Below are positions 8,279 to 18,534 of a stretch of DNA of 64,000 nt, one piece after another (within the stretch, counting starts at the first letter, position 1; the number at the start of each line of letters is the position of its first letter). Where the stretch lies: NCBI GenBank assembly GCA_956465555.1, contig OY101118.1, forward strand, positions 2,501,751 through 2,565,750, in the 5' to 3' direction. This DNA is from Nitzschia sp. pyKryTriq1 (taxonomy: Eukaryota > Bacillariophyta > Bacillariophyceae > Bacillariales > Bacillariaceae). The position numbers were made by a program, and so were the translations under genes. The notes beneath the pieces are model-generated. The model saw only the letters and a list, made by a program, of their open reading frames with translations. It was not told where the DNA came from and ran no database searches.

Positions 8279-10213
8279 CTTTTGTTTTTGGTTCTTCCTG
8301 CTATTGTATTCGATGCCACCAGAATGTACATACCATCATTGCCAGCGTCCTTGCACATATCCTTACATACTCTTATATACCCAATCCTCGCTGCTTCCTG
8401 TGGGGACTCCCCCGCTGGCCACAAAGCACTGTTTATATACGACCGGCTTCGAGCGCGAAGGACACAGGGAACTAGTAACATTCGGATCCCCTTTGTTCAT
8501 AATGATCCGTGAAACTATCAACGCTGATGAGAGAGCAACACCCAAAGCAGTCTCCATAAAATATACCCCGCATGTCGATGTTCTTCTTGTAAAAAGAAGC
8601 AAGTGGGAAAACTAATTTACCATTCTATGTCCTCCTCCTCATGGTCCAGTAAGGACTAATTATTGTTCAGTAACGATCCTCTCGCCCTATCATAGATACA
8701 GCTAGCTTCTTGGACATCCTGTATGCGACCGATTGATGCCCTGCGAATATTCCTTTAGCTTTCTTCCGAGAACTACTAACTGCACTTTCTCCGCCGTGCT
8801 GCTAGCTGCTTCCTGGTGGTAGCGGGTGGGCGCTTCTGTTCCGTGCCGGCGGGTGCCACATGAGCGAGGTGATTATTTGCACTTCCACCTTGCTTCCACA
8901 ACATCTTGGCTGATGACGATTGAGAAACTGCCCTGGAGGGGAATTTGTTGGCACAACCTTTCGCTTCCCGAGAACGAATATAGGTACCGATTTGAAGGGA
9001 AGCCGTGTTCTTCTTCAAGCAAGCCGGCAGCAATCATAGACTTCTCTATCTGCTGTGCTCGGCGGGAAGCACGGAAGGAATACAAGGACGGATGCGATCC
9101 GACTGACCAGGCGGAATTTTAGTAACGTTTTGAAGTAGAACAATTTGCTTCAATGACGCATGTTCCATAGAATAACACTTTTTTGATTTCGAAATAGCCC
9201 ATTCATTGAACTCCATTCTACGAATAATAAGCCTCACAGCAGCGCCCAGTCGACGTCATCGGACCGACGTCATCATAGACCTTTTTGCACGGAAGACGAC
9301 AGACGCGATTTTGGCAAACTGCGGAGCGCTAGCGGAATGAATCGCGGAAATCACCGCGGTGAAGCCGCCCGCATTGCACCGCGTGCCACCCTATTTCGAC
9401 ACGTTGACCCTGGCAGCTAGTAGCCATCTCTCTGGCAATGGATCACTATCACCAAATTAAACAACTGACGTTACGAATCATCTAAGTACCTTTTGGTTGA
9501 ACGTGATGCACCGAGGAAAGGACCCAACAAGCTGTATATGAGCATTGAGAGCTTTGGCCTAGACGAATCTCACGTAGACCCTGGTACACTTTCTACGTAG
9601 ATTGTAGAACTGAAAATACAAAGATCTCGTCGACACATCTTACAAGCAACCCAAAAGCAAATAGTTTAAAGCTCACAATATTAGAAAGCAATCGATTAGC
9701 AACCCTAGTTTGGCTTTATTAAGGGATGCGATCAATCTCCAAAAGATTCAGGACAGGGTCAATGCATGTCATCGCACACTTCCAACTTGGCCTTGTTGAC
9801 ATTCATCTTAAACGGACCAATCAGGTCACCATGTACTGGTACCTGAGGTCGTCATCACTCTTCATAGCGCGCACGCGCGTTAGGTATCTACGATATTCAT
9901 TCCGATTGTCGGTACCGGTACTGGTACTGTACGGTACCAGTTATTACCTTCCACCTCGAGCCTCTCGCTCGTTATTGCCTTGTACAGATGCAAACGCTTC
10001 TCTAGTATCAACGAAAACGGTCTCTTGCTCGTGGGCCCTGCCAAGGCATTCGGTTTCCTTTTGCTTCCTGAGCAATTATTGTTTTTTCTTTCAAGAAGCA
10101 CAGCGAGGGGGTATTCTTGAAGCCGGTGATACCTGAGTAGTTCAAAATCATTTTTGAGAGCTCACAAATAAGAAGACACGATAAGACCCTACGAATACGC
10201 ACAACATATTGCC
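8279..10213. other. long intergenic stretch
   Basis: Nearly 2 kb in which I find no gene I can defend. Frames such as 8268-8615, 8826-9122 and 9726-10136 have no recognisable product and lack consistent coding character. Two directly repeated ACGTCA elements at 9251-9274 are listed separately. A GTAC/ACCGGT-rich patch lies at about 9900-9950. The last few hundred bases must contain the promoter of the phosphatase gene at 10214. Confidence 0.5.
9251..9274. promoter_or_regulatory. paired GACGTCA elements (CRE-like)
   Basis: The ten-base word CGACGTCATC occurs twice in direct repeat 14 bp apart (9251-9260 and 9265-9274). Each contains ACGTCA, the inverse of TGACGT. In Phaeodactylum, paired TGACGT/ACGTCA elements bound by bZIP factors mediate CO2/cAMP repression of carbonic anhydrase promoters. 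The pair is about 0.95 kb upstream of the next gene's start codon, farther than in the known case, so a role is speculative. Confidence 0.2.
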
Positions 10214-11084
10214 ATGGCCCGATCATTTCTATCTTCGAGCTTGTTTTTGTTCATATTGCCTCGCACATCCTGGGCATTTTCCGTCGCACCCATTGGATTT
10301 GGAAATCTTTTCATCGCTGAGACCCAGAGACATTTCACAACCTCGTTACCGCTTTCTTCACAGACAGGTACCGCTGCGAGCGATATCCAGACCTCTTCCA
10401 TTGCTGGACCCGATCTGCCTCCGATCGAAGCTACATCAAAGCGCTTGTTCCTGGTGAGACACGGAGAAGTGATCAATCCAGGTAGGTCATCTTGTTTGAT
10501 GCTGAATTCATTGCGATCATGTTAGTTGTAGGTTGGAATCTCACAAAGCATGGTCGATTTTTCTAGGTGGCGACCGGCCAGTCTTCTATGGATCCATGGA
10601 TGTTCCGCTTTCTCCGTTGGGAGAAGAAGAGGCACAAGCTGCAGCCACTTATCTTCAGCAGTTTGATTTGGAATATGTCGTGAGTAGTCCTTTGGCGAGA
10701 GCAATTTACGGTGCCGAGCATGTTCTATCGATGCAAGCGAGTAAAGAAGGCAAAAGTATTGGTACATTAGGAGGTTTCACCGAGTTAGACCGAGGCGATT
10801 GGTGTGGTAAAACCTTAGACGAGATTGGACCGGAGATGATGGCCCGATATGACGCGTGCGATGAAAGTGTGACTCCAGAAGGTGGCGAGTCGTATCCTTT
10901 CCTCAAGCAAAGAGTGCTTGCAGCGAGGGATGAAGTGCTAGAATTGATCTCTCCGGGGCGGTCCGCGGCCATTGTATCTCATTTGCAGGTCACGCGCAGT
11001 ATGCTGAGCGATGCATTGGGCATTCCGACTGAGCAGATGTCGACTTTGCCAGTGGCGACGGCAAGTGTCACTTGTATTGAATAG
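10214..11084 (+). CDS. plastid-targeted histidine phosphatase (phosphoglycerate-mutase-like)
   Basis: Two exons, 10214-10481 and 10567-11084, with an 85-bp GT-AG intron (GTAGGT...TTCTAG) in phase 1, give 261 residues. The N-terminus is a signal peptide with predicted cleavage at Ala21/Phe22 (TSWA-FSVAP). This is the A-F junction that diatoms use to send proteins through the endoplasmic reticulum into the plastid, and a Ser/Thr-rich transit-like region follows. The enzyme part starts near residue 76 with VRHGE; His83 would be the phosphohistidine. A second histidine, His228 in IVSHLQVTR, fills the usual C-terminal position, and SSPLARA supplies an arginine. The family includes cofactor-dependent phosphoglycerate mutases and many small phosphatases. 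At about 185 residues the domain is nearer to alpha-ribazole phosphatase/CobC-like members than to glycolytic mutases. The substrate is unknown. Confidence 0.85.
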
Positions 11085-11372
11085 AATGCATCGACCAAAC
11101 AGCAGACAGTACACTTTCAAAGTTTCAAGCCGGACGTTGGCCTAGCGAAGAGCAAAGACGGAGCGAACTAAAACGAGATCACTCCTTTTGCGGAATGATA
11201 GTTGTGCACGTAGGCCTGTTGACTGGCTGATCGCATACAGTACAATTATACAGCCAGGATCCCACTGCGGTAGACTACTAGTAGTAGTAAATCAAATCAG
11301 CAAAATCGCATATAGCTACCTCTCAGATTTTGCTCATCTGTCTATTAGTCTTATTGTCGCCGTTACTATCAT

Positions 11373-13637
11373 TTAGTACCCTACTGTATGAAGACATTCC
11401 ATGAATACGTTGACATCGACAGCTCCCTTCCCGCCCGATGAACCTTGTTTGGCCATTTCTGCAACCATGAGAAGTTTCTTGATACCAATGGATTTGCTAT
11501 GCATACTTTTGGCGATGCTGCGAGCATCCTTTTCACTCATATGACCTGCCACGCGCAAGACTTCGCAAATGTCCTTTGGTTCTTCAAGTAGAGGAACGGC
11601 TTGGGTGACTCCAAAAGCTTGAATGAGACCCAGATCTTCCAGCAAATGCGCATTCGAAGTAGTACCAATGACGAGCAGTCGACGGCCATCATCGGGTGGA
11701 ATCTTCTTCAACAGCACGAGCAGAGTCTGGAGGACAGTATTCGAGAAACGAGGTCCGATTGGGACGTAATCGATGAGACGTTCAATGTCGTCCAAGAAGA
11801 TCAATGAGAGCGGTGACTTGTAGGAGTCCATAAATGCCTTGTGAATCATCTGTGACTTAGAGCTTTCCGAGTAACCAATCATTTCGTCGGCTCCGATCAT
11901 TCGAACAAATGGGAACCCTGAATCGACAGCCAATTTCGCAGCAATAGCCGTCTTTCCTGATGCTGGAGGACCTTGCAATAGAACGCTCATTAGAGGAGTC
12001 CTGTCGCTGACTCGGACTTGCTCCACTAATCGTTCGAGTGTTCCCATGAGCATATCAAAGCTATCACCATACGGCACAAAACCATTGCGGTAATGTGCCT
12101 TGAGTTCTTGAGATTTGGCACCAAACTTGGGCTCGACATCTTCGAGAGCCCTCTCAAAGTCGGCGTATTGCAAAATGAGCTTCGAGGCATCCGGTGCCTT
12201 CGACAAATCCTTGACGTCAACGCACCGTGTCAGCGCGTAGGAACTGGCGGCTTTGACGAGACCTTCCAATTCCGCTCCCGAGAAGTTCTTGGCTTTTTCT
12301 GCTAGTTCCGGCAACCGTTCGAGGGCTTCCGGGGTGATACGGCTGGCCTTTTTCATGTTGCGGGTATGGATATTGAGGATCTGGAGACGACCATTTGTGT
12401 CTGGCAAACCAATTTCGACGTGTACTTCGAGACGCCCGGGACGCAACAAGGCATCGTCGATCATATCCTTTCTGTTGGTCATTCCAATCAACAGAATATT
12501 GTTGAGAGAATCGACACCATCAATTTTGGAAAGCAATTGATTGACGACCGAATCACTGACACCTGTCCCGTCTTTTACGCTACCACGTTGCTTACAGATA
12601 GCATCCATTTCGTCCATAATGACAATGTGCAGCATGGAGTTGTCGCCCATTTCTAGTTGTTCCTTTTCGGCTTCAGCGAAGAGTTCTCGAATCTTCTCTT
12701 CGCTCCCACCAACGAATTTGTTCAAAACCTCTGGACCGTTGACGATCTTCGGTGGGCGACTGTTCAGTGCCTTACCGATTTGACGAGCAATCAAAGTTTT
12801 TCCACATCCTGGTGGCCCGAAGAGGAGCATACCACGAACATGGTTGATCCCCATCTGCTGAATGATGTGAGCGGGCCAGATACGACTAGCAAAGGCCCGA
12901 CGAAAGATTTGATTGAATTCGGAATCCAACCCTCCAATGCCCAGCTTTTCAAAGTCAAAGTCTCCCGTAAACAAATTGGAGGCCCCACCTCCCCCGGCAC
13001 CCGCTGCAATGAAATCGCCTACGAAATGCATCGGAGATCCTCCTTCCGCTCTCGAAAAGGTGACAACAGTGGGAGCCAGAAGCTGTCCTAGTTTGCAGGA
13101 TTCTGGCTCACCGCCCTCTTCTTTCTTCTTCTTCTTACTCACGCTCACCGTCTCCATGTGCTTGACGGTGAGTTCTAGTTTGGTACCCTCAAAGTCGATC
13201 GCCATAACTCGGCCGAGCTCCATGACTTGCTCTTCTAGAATCAACAGTACTGCTTGCGCCAGCCGCGTGGTGTCCATTTCCTTGGGTTTCACCTTCGGAT
13301 CGGGTTTTTTCTTGGCCAGCAGATCGACGGTCAGCTCCAACGCCGCCAGCGCCAAGTTGCTGGTGGGAACAAAAGGGTTCAGCTTGACCGGCGTGCTCAA
13401 GGAGAGTTGCAAGAAGCGGCGCTGCAAGCCGTTCAGAGCCACTTGGTCGTTGGGGACTTGTGGGTGAGCTTCCACTTGATATGGGTGGCCGCTCACTTCG
13501 ACCAGCATGCTCTTGCCGACGGGGACATTGTTCTTGGTGTAGTACGAGCTGATCTGAGCCAAATTGTCTTGACTGATGTAGACCTTGTTCGTCAGCGCGA
13601 GGCGATTGGAGGGCAAGTTGCCGACGGAAAGCTTCAT
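11373..13637 (-). CDS. NSF: N-ethylmaleimide-sensitive factor (Sec18/NSF)
   Basis: A 754-residue, intronless AAA+ ATPase that disassembles SNARE complexes after membrane fusion, acting with alpha-SNAP at the Golgi and other membranes. An N-terminal substrate-adaptor domain (about residues 1-200) has a Lys-rich loop. D1 follows, with Walker A GPPGCGKT near residue 275, Walker B IVIMDEMDAI near 340 and the arginine-finger region LLRPGRLEV. D2 has GPPASGKT near residue 558 and the NSF hallmark LDDIERLIDYVPIGPRFSN. D1 carries DEMD where most NSFs have DEID, a conservative change. The start is the ATG at 13635-13637 (MKLSVGNLPS); the frame continues seven codons upstream to a TTG but has no other ATG. 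The gene converges with the phosphatase gene, with 288 bp between the stops. Confidence 0.97.
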   Translation of the reverse strand: MKLSVGNLPSNRLALTNKVYISQDNLAQISSYYTKNNVPVGKSMLVEVSGHPYQVEAHPQVPNDQVALNGLQRRFLQLSLSTPVKLNPFVPTSNLALAALELTVDLLAKKKPDPKVKPKEMDTTRLAQAVLLILEEQVMELGRVMAIDFEGTKLELTVKHMETVSVSKKKKKEEGGEPESCKLGQLLAPTVVTFSRAEGGSPMHFVGDFIAAGAGGGGASNLFTGDFDFEKLGIGGLDSEFNQIFRRAFASRIWPAHIIQQMGINHVRGMLLFGPPGCGKTLIARQIGKALNSRPPKIVNGPEVLNKFVGGSEEKIRELFAEAEKEQLEMGDNSMLHIVIMDEMDAICKQRGSVKDGTGVSDSVVNQLLSKIDGVDSLNNILLIGMTNRKDMIDDALLRPGRLEVHVEIGLPDTNGRLQILNIHTRNMKKASRITPEALERLPELAEKAKNFSGAELEGLVKAASSYALTRCVDVKDLSKAPDASKLILQYADFERALEDVEPKFGAKSQELKAHYRNGFVPYGDSFDMLMGTLERLVEQVRVSDRTPLMSVLLQGPPASGKTAIAAKLAVDSGFPFVRMIGADEMIGYSESSKSQMIHKAFMDSYKSPLSLIFLDDIERLIDYVPIGPRFSNTVLQTLLVLLKKIPPDDGRRLLVIGTTSNAHLLEDLGLIQAFGVTQAVPLLEEPKDICEVLRVAGHMSEKDARSIAKSMHSKSIGIKKLLMVAEMAKQGSSGGKGAVDVNVFMECLHTVGY

Positions 13638-14221
13638 GGTGAATGTCGTCAAGAACAAAAAGTATTGGTAGTATGAAGTGGCAATTTAGTCTATTGAAAG
13701 GAAACGGAGGAAAGTGCAATGTGGTGGGATTGACTTCGTCGGTACTACTACCGGTATGGCCAAGGCACTTGGCATACCTGTAGGCAACCGTTGTGGCACC
13801 TTTTTTCGTCCTTTGTCCTGCGTTCGTCGTTCGTCGTCGCTTTCTTCTTGTGTTTCTTTCGGAAGTGTTTTCTCGCTCGATTTTCCTCATCGCGGTCATT
13901 CTCATTCGCGCGCCCCGACTGACCAATGCGCGCTATGGCGGTCTCTCCGGCGTCCGTCGTGCACCATCCTCCGCCGCTCACTACCGGCCAACAAAAGCAA
14001 CGCGCGAAACGACCCGACGCGACGCCGAGAGACGATGCAATGAGAGAAGATGTTGTGTTGCAGTACAATGAGCGATTTAAGCCATAGCCATGAGCAAAAT
14101 GTTGAAAGGCAACCGCAAATCTACGTAACTACAGGTAGACTACCCATAAAACACCAACATCCATTGGGTGGTTTCATTATTATTTCTTCGTATTCTTCTT
14201 GGTCTTAACATCATTATCATC
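13638..14221. other. divergent intergenic region between NSF and DCP1
   Basis: Holds the 5' ends of two divergent housekeeping genes. It is moderately CG-rich with many CG dinucleotides in 13800-14030. Open frames on both strands (13714-14071) reflect that composition. No regulatory element can be named. Confidence 0.5.
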
Positions 14222-14956
14222 ATGGCGCTGAATATCAACGAACAGGCCCGCAAAGAAGCCAATCTTCGTTTGCTTCAGCGCAGTATGGATAGATCCATTT
14301 CCAACATTTTGGGGAGTGCAACCCATGTCGTGTTGTATGAATTCAATCAGGGGTCACAAAGCTGGGAAAAATCAGATGTCGAAGGCAGCATGTTTCTGGC
14401 GGTACGACCCTCAGGATACTTGCTGGTCATTCTCAACCGAAACTCCAGAGACAACTATCCCATGGAACTGTCGGCAGACTTTCAACTACAACACAGCGAT
14501 CCGTATTTGATATTTCGGCAGCAGCAAAATGGAGAAACTGTCATTCGAGGGATCTGGTTTCCGAATCCCGCTGAACGGATTGCAATGAACGATATGTTAC
14601 AACAAACACTGGAAGATTTGAAGAATCCAAAACCGGCGACTACTGTAGCGGTACCAAAACCAACATCCTATGCTGCTGCTGCTTCGATGGATCAGGGAGC
14701 CATGTTATCCGCCCTCTTGTCACCTGTCTCACTGGGAGGAAGCGGAAATGCAGATACTGTATCATCAACAACAAGAACAACAACATCTGTACGACAAGAA
14801 TCACCTTCTCAGCAGGCAAACCAACCCATGCTCGACAAAAAGTCATTACAACTCGCGCTGCTTTCCTTGATACAAGATGACCGATTCTTGGATTTGATCC
14901 ATGCCCAATATCTGAAAGTGGCTCATGCACGGGCCAGCCGGAACAATGATTCGTAG
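14222..14956 (+). CDS. DCP1: mRNA-decapping activator DCP1
   Basis: A 244-residue, intronless homologue of Dcp1, the EVH1-fold partner that activates the Dcp2 decapping enzyme in P-bodies. Residues 4-120 match the family: NLRLLQRSMDRSI, then HVVLYEFN, the WEKSDVEGSMFL block, LVILNRNS and a DPYLIFR strand. The central region is Ser/Thr/Gln-rich and disordered. The last 35 residues (from about 208, DKKSLQLALLSLIQDD onward) match the helical trimerisation domain of metazoan and plant DCP1. That short helix is absent from budding-yeast Dcp1. The start is the ATG at 14222; a hydrophobic upstream extension beginning at a GTG is rejected because it lacks an ATG and the family starts here. It converges tail-to-tail with the transporter gene; the 215 bp between them carry short GACTGACG repeats. 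Confidence 0.93.
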   Translation: MALNINEQARKEANLRLLQRSMDRSISNILGSATHVVLYEFNQGSQSWEKSDVEGSMFLAVRPSGYLLVILNRNSRDNYPMELSADFQLQHSDPYLIFRQQQNGETVIRGIWFPNPAERIAMNDMLQQTLEDLKNPKPATTVAVPKPTSYAAAASMDQGAMLSALLSPVSLGGSGNADTVSSTTRTTTSVRQESPSQQANQPMLDKKSLQLALLSLIQDDRFLDLIHAQYLKVAHARASRNNDS

Positions 14957-15171
14957 CAGAATCAGAATAGCTGACTGACGGACTGACGGACTGACTGGGC
15001 GACTCTATCATTATTTTGTGGAGAACATATACCGGTGTATGATGTATGGGAAGTGACGACGAGGGAGCTAAAATTAACGTCGATAGTGGTGTGCATAGAC
15101 TGTCAACTGTTTTTCTGTTAAAAAAAAAAGCGAATAGAGTAGGACTTTGTACTTTGAATCCCACCCAGCTA

Positions 15172-16872
15172 CTATATTATTTCGGTCGTTTCACTATTTA
15201 CGTGTTGATAGGATACATCCTTTTTGTCGCGAGGGCTTATTGTAGAATCAGCACCATTCAATGATGGTTGTGGCAGGGGAGCATACATTGTTTCTTGAGA
15301 GGTTGATGGCGACATGTCTACCTCGTCTTGGACTGGTTGCCCCGTAATATCAGCATTGGGCAACAAGCAGGGTGTCAAGGCCCCCAACATCAAGGTACCC
15401 GACGCTACGAGAAGTAGTCGGACCGGCTTCCCCACTAACGCCCCATTGACAAATTGGGCGATCATGGCTCCAATTCGTCCCGAAGCAGCACAAACACCCA
15501 TCCCCGTGGATCTGACTGCCGTAGGAAAGAGCTCGCTCGATAAGGTATCAATGACATTCCAAGCTGCTATCGTAAAACATTGAAACGAACAAGCGCTCAA
15601 GACAATTCCAGTGGCGTTCAGGGTGTTTGCACACCAGGCAAAACCAAGCAAGCTCGCAGCGGCCGCGAGGACGCTGCCAACCAACATGGACGACCTTCCC
15701 ACCTTGTCCATCCAAATGGCAGTGACGATGTTCCCTGGAAGATTGGAGGCAGCAAAAAGTAGCGCATTGAAATATACATTTTGCAAGTGGACTTGGACAA
15801 AGAGAGTGTTGATCCAAGTCATCAAGCCATAGCTTCCAAAGCTCAAGGAGAACCACACCATTTGAAGTGGCCAAGTGGTGGTTCGTAGCTGAGGCCGGTA
15901 GAGTTTCTTGGCTGAAATGAAAAATTCGGCCATTGCCGTCCAAGTTATGGCGAACACTGTTTGTCTTGTGACAAGTAGTAGTTGTTGAGATGGGCGCTGG
16001 TGTTGGTGTTGAGACATAGGAAAGCACTTCTCCATTTCTTCCAGTGTCAAAAGCGGTCCGCGGTAGGTCATTTCTTGAGACAACAAGTTTGTCACATGCA
16101 ATGCTTCGGTATACCTTTGGCCGAGTGCCAGAAAGCGGGGACTCTCGGGGACTAGTTTGTGAACAAGTAGAGCTCCAGCGGCGCTTGGGATGGCGCAGGC
16201 TATAGCAAAGACACGCCAGGAGAGTCCTGCATATTCCATCAAGAACATCGCGGCCAGTGCCACATAGATACTCCCGACCATCCAAAACGATGCGCATATT
16301 GTGACACATAAACCACGCTGTGATGGAGGCGCCAGTTCGGTCGCCAGAGTAAAGAGAGGTGGAACAGTTGCTCCAATTCCCACCCCGGCAATACATCGCA
16401 ACAGACTCAAAATCCCGACGGTCGGCGCCAACGCGCTGAGTATCCCCGCAACAATGTTGCAACCCAACCCGACCAGTAGCATCGGTTTACGCCCGAACCA
16501 GTCCCCCAGGGTTCCAATAAATAAACCACCCATCAGCATCCCAAAGAACACAGCTGCGGCGAGTACCCCACCAGATCGGCCTTGAAGGATTTGTTCTTCG
16601 AAATTTTTGTCGCTCAAAATGTATGACAGACACAATATTTCCGAGGCGTCCGAGCTGTTAGCCACGCCCAAGCTTAGCATGATACACCAGTATCTCCACT
16701 GTCGCAATCCTATTCGCGTTTGCTGATACGCGCCCTCCAAGAAGTCGTCCAGACTGCGTTCGCCGGTCGGTTGTTCAAGAGAAGAAACACCATCCTCGCG
16801 TTTGGCACTGTCTTTTCTCATCGGATAACTTGCGACCCGTTTTTGTAGATGGCGATTATTGCCATCAGTCAT
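15172..16872 (-). CDS. MFS transporter, sugar/organic-ion (SV2/SLC22-like) type
   Basis: A 566-residue, intronless membrane protein with about 12 hydrophobic segments in two halves, typical of the major facilitator superfamily. Signature motifs are the loop 2-3 motif GDWFGRKPMLL, the PESPRFL motif after segment 6, and a second-half loop MDKVGRSSML. These are shared with the synaptic-vesicle SV2 and organic cation/anion (SLC22) branch and with sugar porters. A charged cytosolic N-terminus of about 60 residues and a Ser/Pro-rich cytosolic C-terminus frame it. The first half is very hydrophobic, and the central loop carries a His/Gln-rich patch. The substrate cannot be read from sequence; phosphate, organic ions or sugars are all possible. 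The start is the ATG at 16870-16872. It would sit in the plasma or another cell membrane. Confidence 0.88.
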   Translation of the reverse strand: MTDGNNRHLQKRVASYPMRKDSAKREDGVSSLEQPTGERSLDDFLEGAYQQTRIGLRQWRYWCIMLSLGVANSSDASEILCLSYILSDKNFEEQILQGRSGGVLAAAVFFGMLMGGLFIGTLGDWFGRKPMLLVGLGCNIVAGILSALAPTVGILSLLRCIAGVGIGATVPPLFTLATELAPPSQRGLCVTICASFWMVGSIYVALAAMFLMEYAGLSWRVFAIACAIPSAAGALLVHKLVPESPRFLALGQRYTEALHVTNLLSQEMTYRGPLLTLEEMEKCFPMSQHQHQRPSQQLLLVTRQTVFAITWTAMAEFFISAKKLYRPQLRTTTWPLQMVWFSLSFGSYGLMTWINTLFVQVHLQNVYFNALLFAASNLPGNIVTAIWMDKVGRSSMLVGSVLAAAASLLGFAWCANTLNATGIVLSACSFQCFTIAAWNVIDTLSSELFPTAVRSTGMGVCAASGRIGAMIAQFVNGALVGKPVRLLLVASGTLMLGALTPCLLPNADITGQPVQDEVDMSPSTSQETMYAPLPQPSLNGADSTISPRDKKDVSYQHVNSETTEII

Positions 16873-17514
16873 CAAGATGAATGAGACGACTCAGAGATGA
16901 TTCAGCAAGTACAATAAATGGAGGGAGCTACTAGTAGAGTTGTGACTTGTGAACAACAGAAGGAAGAAAGCAATACGCAGTTTTACTCTACCTGTAGGTT
17001 GAATGTTGCGTGACGCGTGCCTCTTGACGGGCGGCGGAAGCTCGGTATCCACGTTGTTTAACGCGAGATTTTTTGCAAATCCTTAGGATCTCAAGCTAAT
17101 TTGACAGCCAGACAACGAAATTTTAGCTCAGACTACTAGAAGAACATCATCTCACGATCTTTCCCGACAAAAAGAGAGAAATCATTGCTTCGTGAGTAGT
17201 ACCATTGGAGTGGACTATGGACTACGAGTACAATGCTGGAGCCAAATTCTTGAAATCCACTTGGATTTCTACTAGTAGTATCTCTAGCTGCTAGCTAGGA
17301 AGCTACCAGGTATATTCGACTTGGGAGAATCATCAATCATCATATTTTTCTATTGGTGTTTCTGCCTTACGGTAGCTGCTGAAATCGAAGTTCGTACGTA
17401 GTACGAAGTAATGTGTGCTGCATTTCTACTACAGGACAGTTTACGAGGAAATGAGGAAATCTACACCATAGTAAAATGTTTTGATCCAACATTTCTACAG
17501 AATGCTTGCAGGAT
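16873..17514. other. intergenic between two minus-strand genes
   Basis: Holds the promoter of the transporter and the 3' end of tubulin cofactor B. CTACTAGTAG-type words occur at about 16925-16940 and 17270-17290. An unsupported 97-codon frame lies at 17367-17660. Nothing else is seen. Confidence 0.5.
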
Positions 17515-18534
17515 TTATAGTTCGTCCTCATCCTCATCACTATCCTCGTCGAACAAATCTCTTTCAGGAAAGTCGCCAGCTTCCACGTTCTTTCCCCGAA
17601 CAAACCCACCATGTTTCGGCATCGCCTCAAAATATCGTTTCCCATCCGTTGCGGTACCATCTGTCTTTCCTACCGGCTCATCGAATGTGATTCCAACCCA
17701 GAATCCACCATCCCCTGCCAGCTCTGGAACTTCTCCGACATACGACACCACTCCTCTTCGCGCACCGGGTTCCACTTGACATCGGTTTCCTACTTCGATT
17801 CCTTCTACTGATTCTTCTCCATACATTCCCGAAGTATCGCTACTGGAGGTTGACTTGGATTTAGGAGCTGGTGGGGCGTCGTATTCGTCGTCTCGCACTA
17901 CGGTCCCATTCGAGTCCAAAAAGAATCCTTTGGGCAGCTCGAGCCCCAACTTGTGTTGACGTTGAGCTTCTACAAGTTCGCTGTGCCGCTTGGCGTGCTT
18001 CGCTAACGTAAACGTCGAGTCCTTGGCCTTTTGTTCTCGTTCCCAGTCACGAAGAGTCCCCTTGCGCTGATTGTATTCTTCTTCGGTCATTTTATACTTT
18101 TGCACCAACGACACATCTTCGTACTGCCCTCCCTTACTTCCCGAATGGGGATTCAAATCGACGCAATGCACCTCCAAACCATGATGTTCAAGGCCAAAAT
18201 ATCCCAGCTTATAATGATCGTCCATAGAAGGTGGAATTTCTTGAAGAATTTGACCGGCCGATTTGATTTGCAAGTGTTGAAAGCCCGGCGAAGTTCCCGT
18301 CTTTTGGTGGATGCGTTGACGGAGTCTATCGAGAGTATCGTGCTTGTCGAAACGAATTTCAATGTGCTTTTGAATCAGATTGGAGTGTGTCAAATCCAAG
18401 ATGACGGTAGAGGGGTGGACAGCTTCATACTGCGTGGTATCCTTGGCGGTAATGTAGGCTCGAACGGCGAGGAGGTCCTTGTTTGCAATCGCCGGGTTGG
18501 GTGGGTTGGTCGTTCTTGTTGGTGGACTTTTCAT
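17515..18534 (-). CDS. TBCB: tubulin-folding cofactor B
   Basis: A 339-residue, intronless cytosolic chaperone that receives alpha-tubulin from CCT/prefoldin and, with cofactor E, helps form tubulin dimers. The N-terminal ubiquitin-like domain (about residues 22-110) contains the cofactor B pattern KLGYFGLEHHGLEVHCVD at its end. A charged coiled region follows (EEEYNQRKGTLRDWEREQK). The C-terminal CAP-Gly domain (about 250-325) has GNRCQVEPGARRGVVSYVG, GFWVGITFDEPVGKTDG and the terminal GGFVRG loop. The protein ends in an acidic tail, EDEL. Cofactor B proteins usually end in an acidic tripeptide (DEI/DEM type) that the CAP-Gly of cofactor E recognises, so EDEL is close to the rule. It is longer than human TBCB (244 residues) because of an N-terminal extension and a Ser-rich linker. 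The start is the ATG at 18532-18534. Confidence 0.94.
   Translation of the reverse strand: MKSPPTRTTNPPNPAIANKDLLAVRAYITAKDTTQYEAVHPSTVILDLTHSNLIQKHIEIRFDKHDTLDRLRQRIHQKTGTSPGFQHLQIKSAGQILQEIPPSMDDHYKLGYFGLEHHGLEVHCVDLNPHSGSKGGQYEDVSLVQKYKMTEEEYNQRKGTLRDWEREQKAKDSTFTLAKHAKRHSELVEAQRQHKLGLELPKGFFLDSNGTVVRDDEYDAPPAPKSKSTSSSDTSGMYGEESVEGIEVGNRCQVEPGARRGVVSYVGEVPELAGDGGFWVGITFDEPVGKTDGTATDGKRYFEAMPKHGGFVRGKNVEAGDFPERDLFDEDSDEDEDEL

Noticed and set aside
12657-13467. Several plus-strand frames opposite NSF
   Set aside because: Antisense to a highly conserved ATPase; no family resemblance.
13189-13926. 245-codon minus-strand frame overlapping the NSF start
   Set aside because: Different frame from NSF through its conserved N domain, with Arg/Thr-rich unstructured composition.
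15548-16462. 304-codon minus-strand frame within the MFS transporter
   Set aside because: Alternate frame of a clear 12-segment transporter; Cys/His/Arg-rich without sense.
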